From Actinomycetospora termitidis (GTDB taxonomy: Bacteria > Actinomycetota > Actinomycetes > Mycobacteriales > Pseudonocardiaceae): a DNA stretch of 64,000 nt. The DNA lies in NCBI RefSeq assembly GCF_030286555.1, contig NZ_JASVWF010000002.1, forward strand, positions 124,001-188,000. The letters run 5' to 3'. Of this stretch, positions 46,706 to 54,967 are shown piece after piece. Position numbers and translations under genes: made by a program. Under the pieces are notes generated by a model. That model ran no database searches. It saw only the letters and a program-made list of their open reading frames with translations, and was not told the origin of the DNA. The first letter of the stretch is position 1; every line of letters begins with the position of its first letter.

Positions 46706-47619
46706 CGTCGCCCGATCTCGTCGGCCCGCGCGAGGAGCTCCTCGGCGAGCTTGACGTGCGCGGCGTCGACCAGCTTGCCGTCCATCCCGGTGGCGCCGAG
46801 CCCGTTCCGCTCGGCGTCCCGGTAGGCCTCGAGGGTGCGGCGCGCGTGCTCCACCTCGTCGGGAGTGGGGGAGAAGACCTCGTTCGCGATGTCGACCTGT
46901 GACGGGTGGATCGCCCACTTGCCGGAGAAGCCCAGCGCCGAGGCGCGGGTGGCCTCGCGGCGGTAGCCCTCGGGGTCGCGGTAGTCGGGGTAGGGCGCGT
47001 CGATCGCGAGGACGCCGGCGATCCGGGCGGCCACCGCGACCGTCGAGCGGGCGTGGTGCCAGAAGTCGCCGGGGTACTCGACGGTGGGCACGAAGTTCGT
47101 GTCCACCCGTGCGCCGAGCGAGACGCTGAAGTCCCCGGCGCCGAAGATCAGTGCGTCCAGGCGGTCGGACACCGTCGCGATCTCCTCGGCGTGCGCGAGG
47201 CCGGCGACGTCCTCGATGAGGACCTCCAGCCGGATGCGTCGCTCGAGCCCGAGCTTGGTCTCGAGCTGGGTGAGCAGGGTGTCGACGAACCAGACGTCGC
47301 GGGCCGACGTTGCCTTCGGCACGACGATCGTGTCGAGGTTCGGTCCGGCCTGCTCGACGAGGTCGATGACGTCGTCGTGGCACCAGTGGGTGTCCACGCC
47401 GTTGATGCGGACCGCGCGGACCGTGGTGCCCCAGTCGATCTCGTTGAGCGCGGTGATCGCTTTCGCGCGGGCGACCTCGCGCTGTGCGGGGGCGACGGCG
47501 TCCTCGAGGTCGAGGAAGACCATGTCGGCGCCGGAGCCCGCGGCCTTGGCGAACATCCGGTCGTTGCTGGCCGGGGTGGCGAGCTCGGAGCGGCGGACGG
47601 GAACGGGTCGGACCGGCAT
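46702..47619 (-). CDS. HpcH/HpaI aldolase/CitE-like lyase
   Basis: The 305-residue protein belongs to the CitE/malyl-CoA lyase family: RSELATPASNDRMFAKAA, the metal-binding FLDLEDAVAP (about residues 36-45), EVLIEDVAGLAHAEEI and the end GKWAIHPSQVDIANEVFSPT. Such enzymes cleave malyl-, methylmalyl- or citramalyl-CoA to acetyl-CoA or propionyl-CoA plus glyoxylate or pyruvate. The adjacent CoA-transferase suggests that it acts on a CoA thioester made by that enzyme. It shares one base with the CoA-transferase stop (TGATG). Confidence 0.88.
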   Translation of the reverse strand: MPVRPVPVRRSELATPASNDRMFAKAAGSGADMVFLDLEDAVAPAQREVARAKAITALNEIDWGTTVRAVRINGVDTHWCHDDVIDLVEQAGPNLDTIVVPKATSARDVWFVDTLLTQLETKLGLERRIRLEVLIEDVAGLAHAEEIATVSDRLDALIFGAGDFSVSLGARVDTNFVPTVEYPGDFWHHARSTVAVAARIAGVLAIDAPYPDYRDPEGYRREATRASALGFSGKWAIHPSQVDIANEVFSPTPDEVEHARRTLEAYRDAERNGLGATGMDGKLVDAAHVKLAEELLARADEIGRR

Positions 47620-48812
47620 CAGATCACTCCTCGCGACGACAGGTCGTCGATCTCGAGGTCGGACAGGCCGGCCTCGGTGAGCACCTCACGGGTGTGGGCG
47701 CCGAGCTCGGGACCGAGGTGGTCGATGCGGGCGTCGACGCCGGAGACCCGCGGGACCGGCCCCTGCACGAGCAGGCTGCCGAGCTGGTCGTCGGGAATCC
47801 GCCGGAACACCTCGCGGGCGATCATCTGGTCGTCGGCGACGAGGTCGGTCACGTCGTAGACGGGGGCGGCGGCGATCTCGGCGGCCTCGAAGACCGCCAT
47901 GGCCTCGTCGAGGGTCTGGCGCACCACCCAGTCCGCGACGACCGCGTCGACCTCCCCGGCGCGGGCGAGGCGGCGCTGCGCGTCGGAGAAGTCGGGGTCC
48001 TCGGCCAGGTCGGGACGCCCGATCGCGCGGAACACCCGCAGCGCCACCGTGGGGGCGCTGCCGGACATCGCGATCCACCGGTCGTCCGCGGTGCGGTAGG
48101 TGTTGCGGGGTGCCGAGATGTCCCACTTGTTGCCCGCCCGGTGCGGGACCACCCCGGTCTGGTCCCAGGTGACCAGGGACTGCTCGAGGATGCGGGCCAG
48201 CGGGTCGAGCAGGTTGACGTCGATGAGCCGACCACCCGCGCCGTGCAGATCGCGGTCGTAGAGGGCGGTCATCACCGCGAACGCCGCGTGCAGCGAGGCG
48301 ACACTGTCGGCGAGCATGAACGCGGGCAGGGTCGGCGGCCCGTCGGCCTCGCCGGTCATGTGCGCGAACCCGCTCATCGCCTCGCCGAGGGTGCCGAAGC
48401 CGGGCCGCTCGCTCTTCGGCCCGGACAGGCCGAACCCGGTCACGTGCAGCATCACGATCTGCGGGTTCACCGCGTGCAGGCGCTCGTGGTCCAGGCCCCA
48501 CCGTCGCAGGGTCTGCGGTCGGGTGTTCGCGATGACGACGTCGGACCGGGCGGCCAGCCGCCGGGTCAGTTCCTGCCCGTCGGGGGTGCGCAGGTCGACC
48601 GTGACCGAGCGCTTGTTGCGGCCGATGCTCTTCCACATCAGCCCGACGCCGTCCTTCTGGGCGCCCCAGCCGCGGATCGCGTCACCGACGCCGGGCGGCT
48701 CGATCTTGACGACGTCGGCGCCGAACTCGCCGAGGTAGGTCGCCGCCAGGGGCGCGGCCGCGAGGGAGGCCATGTCGAGGACGCGGATGCCCGCGAGCGG
48801 GAGGTCAGGCAT
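47619..48812 (-). CDS. Class III CoA-transferase (CaiB/BaiF family)
   Basis: The 397-residue protein has the family start LAGIRVLDMASLAAAPLAAT, LGEFGADVVKIEPPGVGDAIR, NKRSVTVDLRTPDGQEL, and the catalytic-aspartate region FGTLGEAMSGFAHMTGE. It would transfer CoA to a carboxylic acid that then enters the CitE-like lyase. ATG 48812 overlaps the monooxygenase stop by 8 bp, so all four genes are coupled. A class III CoA-transferase plus CitE-like lyase is the pairing seen in itaconate/citramalate degradation, but no hydratase is present. Confidence 0.9.
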   Translation of the reverse strand: MPDLPLAGIRVLDMASLAAAPLAATYLGEFGADVVKIEPPGVGDAIRGWGAQKDGVGLMWKSIGRNKRSVTVDLRTPDGQELTRRLAARSDVVIANTRPQTLRRWGLDHERLHAVNPQIVMLHVTGFGLSGPKSERPGFGTLGEAMSGFAHMTGEADGPPTLPAFMLADSVASLHAAFAVMTALYDRDLHGAGGRLIDVNLLDPLARILEQSLVTWDQTGVVPHRAGNKWDISAPRNTYRTADDRWIAMSGSAPTVALRVFRAIGRPDLAEDPDFSDAQRRLARAGEVDAVVADWVVRQTLDEAMAVFEAAEIAAAPVYDVTDLVADDQMIAREVFRRIPDDQLGSLLVQGPVPRVSGVDARIDHLGPELGAHTREVLTEAGLSDLEIDDLSSRGVI

Positions 48813-50154
48813 CGACGCGCTCCGGCCGGGGCAGGCCGAGGGTCTCGCGCAGCGTCGTGCCGGGGTACTCGCGGCGGAACACGCCGCGCCGTCGCAGGTG
48901 TGGCACCGCCATGCGCACGACGTCCTCGAACGACCCGGGGAAGTGGGTCGCGGCCAGCACGAAGCCGTCGCAGGCCTCGTCGTCGAACCAGGTGTGCATC
49001 TGCTCGGCGACCTGCTCACCGGTGCCGACGAAGCGCGGGCCCTGCAGCAGCGTCGCGCGGTGCGCGGCCAGGGTGCGCAGAGTCAGGTCGTTCCCGCTCG
49101 TGTGCTTGCGGACGCCCTCGACCAGGCCCCGGATCCCGGTGATCGAGCCGACCATCTCGTCGGTGACGACGTCGTCGAGCGAGTGGGTCGAGAAGTCGTG
49201 GTTGGTCACCTCGGAGAGCAGCGCGAGCGACGCCATCGGGTGCACGAGCTGCTCGAGGAGGATCTCCTCCTTCTCCTTCGCGATCGCCTCGTTCTCCCCG
49301 ATCACGGTGTAGGCCATGGGGAGAACGCGGACCGTGTCGGGGTCACGGCCGAAGGCAGCGATCCGCTCCTTCTGGTCGCGGTAGTGCTCGAGGGCGACCT
49401 CCTTGCTCGGGTCGCCGGTGAAGATCAGTTCGGCGTTCCGGGCGGCGAAGTCGCGGCCCCGTCCCGAGGAGCCGGCCTGCAGCATCACGGGGCGGCCCTG
49501 GGGTGAGCGGGGCACGGTCAGCGGCCCCCGGACGTCGAAGTACTGCCCGTGGTGGTGCAGCTCGTGGACCTTCGTCGGGTCGGCGAAGACGCCGGACTCC
49601 TGGTCGCCGACGATCGCGTCGTCCTCCCAGGAGTCCCAGAGCTTCGCCACGACCTCGACGAACTCCTCGGCCCGGTCGTAGCGCTCGTCGTGGCCCAGGT
49701 GGATCTCCTGGCCGAAGTTGCGGGCCTCGGCGTCGTTCACGCTGGTCACGACGTTCCACGCGCTGCGCCCGCGGGTGAGCTGGTCGAGCGTGGCGAAGGT
49801 CCGCGCGACGTGGAACGGCGGGTAGTACGTCGTGGAGTACGTCGCACCCAGACCGAGCCGCTCCGTCGCCGCCGCGCACACCCCGAGCACCGCGGTGAGG
49901 TCGAGCTTGACCGGGCGGGCGCCGTAGCGGACCGCGTCGTCGGTCGAGTCCCCGTAGATCGCCGGCATCGCCAGGCGGTCGTCGAAGAACATCAGGTCGA
50001 ACGTGCCCTCCTCGAGGACCCGGGCGATCCGCTGGTAGTAGCGCAGGTCCCCGAAGTCCTGCGTCGCCGACGGGTAGCGCCAGGACCCGGAGTACACGGA
50101 CACGTTGGACGCCTGCAGGAACGCGACGAGCGACATCTGGTCGGGCCGGGCCAC
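48805..50154 (-). CDS. LLM-class flavin-dependent monooxygenase, NtaA/SnaA/DszA family
   Basis: The 449-residue product has the family landmarks FDLMFFDDRLAMPAIYGDS, LGLGATYSTTYYPPFHVART, SAWNVVTSVNDAEARNFG, YDRAEEFVEVVAKLWDSWED and VMLQAGSSGRGRDFAARNAE. These enzymes use FMNH2 from a separate reductase to oxidise C-N or C-S bonds (nitrilotriacetate, dibenzothiophene sulfone) or related substrates. It is the first gene of module A, just downstream of a GntR operator. No reductase is in this operon; one lies at the right edge of the window. Confidence 0.92.
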   Translation of the reverse strand: MARPDQMSLVAFLQASNVSVYSGSWRYPSATQDFGDLRYYQRIARVLEEGTFDLMFFDDRLAMPAIYGDSTDDAVRYGARPVKLDLTAVLGVCAAATERLGLGATYSTTYYPPFHVARTFATLDQLTRGRSAWNVVTSVNDAEARNFGQEIHLGHDERYDRAEEFVEVVAKLWDSWEDDAIVGDQESGVFADPTKVHELHHHGQYFDVRGPLTVPRSPQGRPVMLQAGSSGRGRDFAARNAELIFTGDPSKEVALEHYRDQKERIAAFGRDPDTVRVLPMAYTVIGENEAIAKEKEEILLEQLVHPMASLALLSEVTNHDFSTHSLDDVVTDEMVGSITGIRGLVEGVRKHTSGNDLTLRTLAAHRATLLQGPRFVGTGEQVAEQMHTWFDDEACDGFVLAATHFPGSFEDVVRMAVPHLRRRGVFRREYPGTTLRETLGLPRPERVDA

Positions 50155-50173
50155 GGCGCCTCCCTCGGCTGAT

Positions 50174-50185
50174 CTGATATATCAG
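50174..50185. promoter_or_regulatory. GntR operator, site 1 (monooxygenase promoter)
   Basis: CTGATATATCAG is a perfect 12-bp palindrome 19 bp upstream of the monooxygenase start. The same sequence with one base change occurs at 50281-50292 in front of the divergent GntR gene. Confidence 0.8.
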
Positions 50186-50280
50186 GTACTGACCGTACGA
50201 CACGTCGTCGAGAAGGGTCAACCGGCAGACAGGCCGGGATCGGGGTGGGGGAGTTAGGACATGGTCGCTGATTCTCGATC

Positions 50281-50292
50281 CTGATATATCAC
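50281..50292. promoter_or_regulatory. GntR operator, site 2 (GntR promoter)
   Basis: CTGATATATCAC matches site 1 at 11 of 12 positions and ends 14 bp before the GTG start of the GntR gene. The pair indicates control of both divergent promoters by this regulator. Confidence 0.78.
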
Positions 50293-50306
50293 TTAGGCTC
50301 GGGCAC

Positions 50307-50975
50307 GTGGACGACGCGGACGAAGGCCCGTGGGCGCTGGCCGGGGCCCCGGTCGGGCGGTTCGGCGACACCGTGCGCGATCGGGTGGCCCGCGAGCTGC
50401 GCGACCGCATCCTGACCGGACGCCACCAGCGCGACGAGCGGCTCGACCTCGATGCCGTGGCCGCCGAGCTGGGCGTGAGCCGCACACCGGTCCGCGAGGC
50501 GTGCCTGGCGCTGCAGACCGAGGGGTTGCTGCGCATGGCCCCGCGCAGCGGGGTGACGGTGATCGGGCTGGAGCCGGGCGAGGTCGTCGACAACTTCCGT
50601 CTCATGGCCCGACTCTCCGGCTTCGCCGCGGAACTCGCGGCGGAGCGGATGACGTCCGAGGAGCTCGCGGACGTCGAGACGTCGCAGGAGGCGATGCGCT
50701 CAGGCGACCGGCTCGCCGAGCACAACTGGCGCTTCCACCGCGACATCAACCGGGCGTCCCGCTCGCGCCGCCTGATCAGTCTGATCGCGCAGACCGGCCG
50801 GACGATCCCGCGGACCTTCCTCGAGGTCTTCCCGCAGCACGTGCCCTGCGCCCTCGACGAGCACGACGAGCTCGTCGCCGCCCTGCGCCGGGGCGACGGC
50901 GTCGCGGCACGGGAGGTCACGGAGCGGCACTACGCCGTGCCGGCGGAGCTGCTCAGCGGTCACCACGGGTCATGA
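50307..50975 (+). CDS. GntR-family regulator, FCD subfamily (module A)
   Basis: The 222-residue regulator has an N-terminal winged helix (about residues 20-85: VARELRDRILTGRHQRDERL, ELGVSRTPVREACLALQTEG) and a helical FCD ligand-binding domain with metal-ligand type residues (NWRFHRDINRASRS, DEHDELVAALRRGD). It is divergent from the monooxygenase operon, and the two CTGATATATCA(G/C) sites lie in the shared region. The ligand is probably the pathway acid. Confidence 0.9.
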   Translation: MDDADEGPWALAGAPVGRFGDTVRDRVARELRDRILTGRHQRDERLDLDAVAAELGVSRTPVREACLALQTEGLLRMAPRSGVTVIGLEPGEVVDNFRLMARLSGFAAELAAERMTSEELADVETSQEAMRSGDRLAEHNWRFHRDINRASRSRRLISLIAQTGRTIPRTFLEVFPQHVPCALDEHDELVAALRRGDGVAAREVTERHYAVPAELLSGHHGS

Positions 50976-51042
50976 CCCTCGACCTTCGCCGTCGTCACCT
51001 CGTCGTGCTCGATGGCGTTCCCTTCCGGGTGCCCGTGACTGC

Positions 51043-52422
51043 TCAGGCGGCGGGCGTCGGGTCGGGGTCGGGGAGCCGAGCCGGGGCGCGTCGAGTCCGG
51101 GGGCCGAAGACGGCCAGGACGATGGCTCCGAGGAACCAGGTGCCGGCGATGAAGACGAAGACGCTCTGGTAGCCGGACCCGTTGTAGAGGGCGGCGATGA
51201 TCAGCGGTCCGGCGGCGTTGGAGAGGCGGCCGACGCCGTAGGAGATGCCGGTGCCCAGCGAGCGGGTGCGGGTGTCGAAGAGCTCGGGGGAGTAGGCGTA
51301 GGCGAGGGCGGTGTAGCCGCGCTCGACGAGATTGACCAGGAACCCGAACACGACGATGAGCACCGGGTCGAAGGTCAGGCCGTAGAGCAGCCCGCAGACG
51401 CCGATCACCGCGCCGAAGGCGGCGAGGGCCCACTTGCGCTCGACCCGGTCGGTGACGGCGGCGGCGAGCAGGCAGCCGAGAGGGGCGCCGATGGTGGTCA
51501 GGGCGACGTAGAAGATGGAGTTCTCGACGCTGAAGCCCTGCTTGGCGAGCAGGGTCGGGGCCCAGCTGGAGTAGCCGAAGAAGCCGATGGTCTGGGTGAC
51601 CCACAGGACGCAGAGCAGCAGCAGCGGCAGCAGGTAGCGCCGCCGCAGCAGCAGCCGCCACGTCGGGACCCCGTCGGTGGCGGCGGGAGGCCCGGCCACC
51701 GCCGGGGCGGGCTCGGGCAGTGGGCCCTTCTCGGCGGCGATCCGGTCCTCGATGTCACGGAGGACGGCGTCGGCGCGGTCGTGCTCGCCGCGGCTCTCCA
51801 GCCAGCGCGGGGACTCCTTGAGGTGGGCCAGGAAGAACACGAAGAACAGGCCGAGGGCGCCCCAGAGGTAGACCAGCCGCCACGACCAGTCCGACCACGG
51901 CACGACGAGGCTGGCGATCAGGTTGGTGGCCGGCGTGCCGCAGATGCCGATCGCGATCGCGTACGCCTGGTACTTGCCGCGCTTGGCCGCGGGGAACAGC
52001 TCGCTGACGTAGATGACGGCGACCACGGTCATCGCCGAGAGCCCGGCAGAGGTGAGGAAGCGGAACACCCCGAGCGAGACGACGTCCCAGGAGAAGACCG
52101 AGACGAGCGAGAACAGGCCGAAGAACACCGTCGTGATCGTCAGCGCGCGCTTGCGCCCGAGCCGGTCGGCCAGCGCGCCGGCGACGATCGAGCCGAGGAA
52201 CATCCCGACGAACGACGTCGAGGTCACGTAGGCGACCTGGTTGACCGTGACCCCCCACAGTCGGATCAGTCGGGGTGCGGTGACGGCGAAGGTGTTGATG
52301 TCGGCGAACTCGAAGAAGTACGCGAACGAGACGGCGACCAGGGTGATCTTGTGGAAGCGCCCGATGGGCAGCCGGTCGAGGCGCTGCTGGGCGGTCGGGG
52401 GCGTGATCGGCGGGGTGGTCAC
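51043..52422 (-). CDS. MFS transporter, aromatic acid/sugar-type symporter (module B)
   Basis: The 459-residue protein has 12 hydrophobic segments, GALADRLGRKRALTI between helices 2 and 3 and a central loop (HLKESPRWLESRGEHDRADA) typical of the metabolite:proton symporter family (ShiA/PcaK/sugar-porter-like). It is coupled by GTGA overlap to the LigI-like gene, so it probably imports an aromatic acid or pyrone dicarboxylate. The earlier open frame upstream is the antisense of the hydrolase gene. Confidence 0.87.
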   Translation of the reverse strand: MTTPPITPPTAQQRLDRLPIGRFHKITLVAVSFAYFFEFADINTFAVTAPRLIRLWGVTVNQVAYVTSTSFVGMFLGSIVAGALADRLGRKRALTITTVFFGLFSLVSVFSWDVVSLGVFRFLTSAGLSAMTVVAVIYVSELFPAAKRGKYQAYAIAIGICGTPATNLIASLVVPWSDWSWRLVYLWGALGLFFVFFLAHLKESPRWLESRGEHDRADAVLRDIEDRIAAEKGPLPEPAPAVAGPPAATDGVPTWRLLLRRRYLLPLLLLCVLWVTQTIGFFGYSSWAPTLLAKQGFSVENSIFYVALTTIGAPLGCLLAAAVTDRVERKWALAAFGAVIGVCGLLYGLTFDPVLIVVFGFLVNLVERGYTALAYAYSPELFDTRTRSLGTGISYGVGRLSNAAGPLIIAALYNGSGYQSVFVFIAGTWFLGAIVLAVFGPRTRRAPARLPDPDPTPAA

Positions 52423-53336
52423 GAGGAGGCCTCCTCCGGCCAGTACAGCCGCATCGGGTTGTCGACGAGCAGCCGGTGCTGCGCGTCCGCGGTCGGGGCG
52501 ACGTGGGGGACGTGGTCGACCAGCAACCCGTCGTCGGGCATGTGGTCGGTGAGGTTGGGGTGGGGCCAGTCGGTGCCCCACAGGACGCGGTCGCCGAACT
52601 CGGAGACGACGCGCCGCGCGAACGGCACGACGTCGGTGTAGGCGTGGCGCTCCCCGTCGAGCGCGCGCGGCCCGGTGACGCTCAGGCGCTCCGGGCAGCT
52701 GACCTTGACCCACACGTCGTGGCGGTCGACGAAGCGCAGGAAGCGGGAGAACTCCGTGCCCTCGACGTCGCGGGTGACGTCGGGCCGCCCCATGTGGTCG
52801 ACGACCAGCGGGACCGGCAGCCCGCCGAGGACACCCTCGATCTCGTCGAGGGTGTCGGCCTCGAAGTAGACGACGGCGTGCCATCCCAGTCCGGCGATGC
52901 GCCGGGCGATCTCGCGGGTGTCGTCGAGGGGAGCGGCGTCGACGAGCCGCTTGAGGAAGTTGAACCGCACGCCGCGGACGCCGGCGTCGTGGAGGGCGGC
53001 GAGCTCGGCGTCGGTGACGTCGCGGCGCACCGTTGCGATCCCGCGGGCCCGGTGACCGGCGGCGCGCACCGCGTCGACCATGGCGCGGTTGTCCGCCCCG
53101 TGGCAGGTGGCCTGCACGACGACCTGCCGGCTGACGCCCAGGTGGTCGCGCAGCGCGAACAGCTCGTCCCGGCCGGCGTCGGTCGGCGTGTACTTGCGCT
53201 CGGGGGCGTACGGGAAGACGTCGCCCGGGCCGAAGACGTGGCTGTGCGCGTCGACGGTGCCCGGTGGCAGCGCGAAGGCCGGTCGGGACGGTGCCCGGTG
53301 GTGGTCGAGCCACCCCGGTGTCGGCGTGAACAGCAC
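52419..53336 (-). CDS. ligI: 2-pyrone-4,6-dicarboxylate hydrolase-like amidohydrolase (LigI)
   Basis: The 305-residue TIM-barrel enzyme closely follows LigI: GTVDAHSHVFGPGDVFPYAP (residues about 26-45), YTPTDAGRDELFALRDHLGV, VVQATCHGADNRAMVDAV, VDHMGRPDV and the metal-site end LWGTDWPHPN. LigI opens PDC to 4-oxalomesaconate. The protein-level match, together with LigU-, LigJ- and LigK-like genes across the GntR gene, supports the assignment. Divergent promoter region with a GntR operator at 53406. Confidence 0.85.
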   Translation of the reverse strand: MLFTPTPGWLDHHRAPSRPAFALPPGTVDAHSHVFGPGDVFPYAPERKYTPTDAGRDELFALRDHLGVSRQVVVQATCHGADNRAMVDAVRAAGHRARGIATVRRDVTDAELAALHDAGVRGVRFNFLKRLVDAAPLDDTREIARRIAGLGWHAVVYFEADTLDEIEGVLGGLPVPLVVDHMGRPDVTRDVEGTEFSRFLRFVDRHDVWVKVSCPERLSVTGPRALDGERHAYTDVVPFARRVVSEFGDRVLWGTDWPHPNLTDHMPDDGLLVDHVPHVAPTADAQHRLLVDNPMRLYWPEEASS

Positions 53337-53405
53337 GGCGGACCCCTTCGACGATGACGGGTGCGGGCCGGGTCGGTGCGCTCACACTTCTCCGCCGTCG
53401 CACAG

Positions 53406-53417
53406 ATTGTCAACAAT
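53406..53417. promoter_or_regulatory. GntR operator, module B site 1
   Basis: ATTGTCAACAAT (arms ATTGT/ACAAT) is followed by TTCGT. It lies in the divergent region between the LigI-like gene (start 53336) and the GntR gene (start 53511). The same extended sequence, with TG in the centre, is at 54215-54226. Confidence 0.8.
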
Positions 53418-53510
53418 TTCGTCACCGCTTTCGTGGGCGAGAACGTGGCCGAGGCCCTCGGTCGCTCGCTAGGCTGCTCCGTGTCAGCAGCCACGGGAGG
53501 TGGGAGCGCG

Positions 53511-54176
53511 ATGAGCGTGGTGACCGACGCCGACGGCGGGTCCCCGGAGGTCGCCGACCACATCCGCGAGGCGATCCACCAGGGTGAGTTCGTCCCGAAC
53601 CAGCGGCTGGTCGAGGCGGACCTGTCGGTGCAGTTCGGGGCCTCTCGCGCGGCGGTGCGGACGGCGCTGGTGCAGTTGGCCGTCGAGGGTCTGGTCGAGC
53701 GGGTCGCGAACCGCGGCGCACGCGTCCGGGCGATCTCGCTCGAGGAGGCCGTCGAGATCTCCGAGGTCCGCATGGTGGTCGAGGGCCTCTGCGCGGCCAA
53801 GGCGGCCCGTCGGGCCACCGACGAGGACCTGGCCGGCCTTCGCCGGATCGGCGACGAGATGCGGGCGGCCGTCGCGGGTGGGGACGTGTTCGGCTACTCC
53901 GAGCTCAATCGCCGGCTGCACGCGACGCTCCGGGCCGTCGGTGGGCAGAAGGTCGCCGACGGCGTGCTGGAGCGGCTGCGCGGCCAGAACGTGCGGCACC
54001 AGTTCCGGCTCGCACTCCTCCCGGGGCGGGCCTCGGTCTCCCTGCCGCAACACCTCGAGATCATCGACGCCGTCTGTGCACGGGACCCGGAACGCGCCGA
54101 GACGGCGATGCGCACCCACCTCGCGAGCGTCATCGAGACGTTGCCGCAGGTCGGCTCCGGCCCGTCCGGCTCCTGA
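53511..54176 (+). CDS. GntR-family regulator, FCD subfamily (module B)
   Basis: The 221-residue regulator has a winged-helix domain (HIREAIHQGEFVPNQRLVEA, QFGASRAAVRTALVQLAVEG, about residues 12-60) and an FCD domain (ELNRRLHATLRAVGG, QHLEIIDAVCARDPE). ATG 53511 after GGGAGGTGGGAG is preferred; an in-frame start at 53361 would read across the operator. Two ATTGT(CA/TG)ACAAT sites flank the gene, so it probably controls both ligI and the operon downstream. Confidence 0.9.
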   Translation: MSVVTDADGGSPEVADHIREAIHQGEFVPNQRLVEADLSVQFGASRAAVRTALVQLAVEGLVERVANRGARVRAISLEEAVEISEVRMVVEGLCAAKAARRATDEDLAGLRRIGDEMRAAVAGGDVFGYSELNRRLHATLRAVGGQKVADGVLERLRGQNVRHQFRLALLPGRASVSLPQHLEIIDAVCARDPERAETAMRTHLASVIETLPQVGSGPSGS

Positions 54177-54214
54177 TCCGGGGTCGGTCATCGACGAGCG
54201 TCGTCTGTACCACG

Positions 54215-54226
54215 ATTGTTGACAAT
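54215..54226. promoter_or_regulatory. GntR operator, module B site 2
   Basis: ATTGTTGACAAT followed by TTCGT lies 51 bp upstream of the LigK-like gene. It shares 10 of 12 core bases and the next five bases with site 1. Confidence 0.8.
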
Positions 54227-54277
54227 TTCGTTCTCAAGTTCGACGCTCGGGCCCGATCGCATCGACGAGGAGGCGCC

Positions 54278-54967
54278 ATGAGGACCGTGGTCGTGACGGA
54301 CCCGCCGCGGGCCGACGCAGGTCGGGCCGCGACGCTCGGGGAGTACGGGGTCGCGACGGTGCACGAGGCGCTCGGGCGGACCGGGTACCTGGGTCCGGAG
54401 TTCCGGCCGGCGTGGCCGGGCGCCCGGATCGGCGGGACCGCGGTGACGGCCCTGTGCTGGCCCGGCGACAACCTGATGATCCACGTCGCGGTGGAGCAGT
54501 GCGGGCCCGGCGACGTCCTCGTCGTCGCCACCACCTCGCCGTCGACCGACGGCCTGTTCGGCGAGCTGTTCGCCACCGGACTCGCCCGTCGCGGGGTCAA
54601 GGGGGTCGTGCTCGCGAGCGGGGTCCGCGACGTCGCGGAGCTCCGGGCGATGGGGTTCCCGGCCTGGTCGCGGGCGGTGTCGGCGCAGGGGTCGGTCAAG
54701 GCGACGGCGGGCGCGGTGAACGTCCCGGTGACGCTCGGCGGCCAGGTCGTGAACCCCGGCGACGTGGTCCTCGCCGACGACGACGGCGTCATGGTCGTCC
54801 CGCGGGAGGACGTCGACCGGGCCGTGGACGCCGCGCAGGCCCGCGTCGACAAGGAGGCCGCCACCCGCGCGGCCTTCGAGGCCGGCGAGCTGGGCCTCGA
54901 CCGCTACGGCCTGCGCGACCGGCTGGCCGGACTCGGTCTGGAGTACGTGGCGTGGGAGGACCGGTGA
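54278..54967 (+). CDS. ligK: 4-carboxy-4-hydroxy-2-oxoadipate aldolase-like (RraA fold, LigK/GalC type)
   Basis: The 229-residue RraA-fold protein has GVATVHEALGRTGYLGPEFR, GPGDVLVVAT and GVVLASGVRDVAELRAMGFP, and the metal-binding Asp/Arg pair typical of class II pyruvate aldolases (GVRD). It would split 4-carboxy-4-hydroxy-2-oxoadipate into pyruvate and oxaloacetate. Identity rests partly on context: it heads an operon with LigU- and LigJ-like genes. It overlaps the next gene by 4 bp. Confidence 0.85.
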   Translation: MRTVVVTDPPRADAGRAATLGEYGVATVHEALGRTGYLGPEFRPAWPGARIGGTAVTALCWPGDNLMIHVAVEQCGPGDVLVVATTSPSTDGLFGELFATGLARRGVKGVVLASGVRDVAELRAMGFPAWSRAVSAQGSVKATAGAVNVPVTLGGQVVNPGDVVLADDDGVMVVPREDVDRAVDAAQARVDKEAATRAAFEAGELGLDRYGLRDRLAGLGLEYVAWEDR

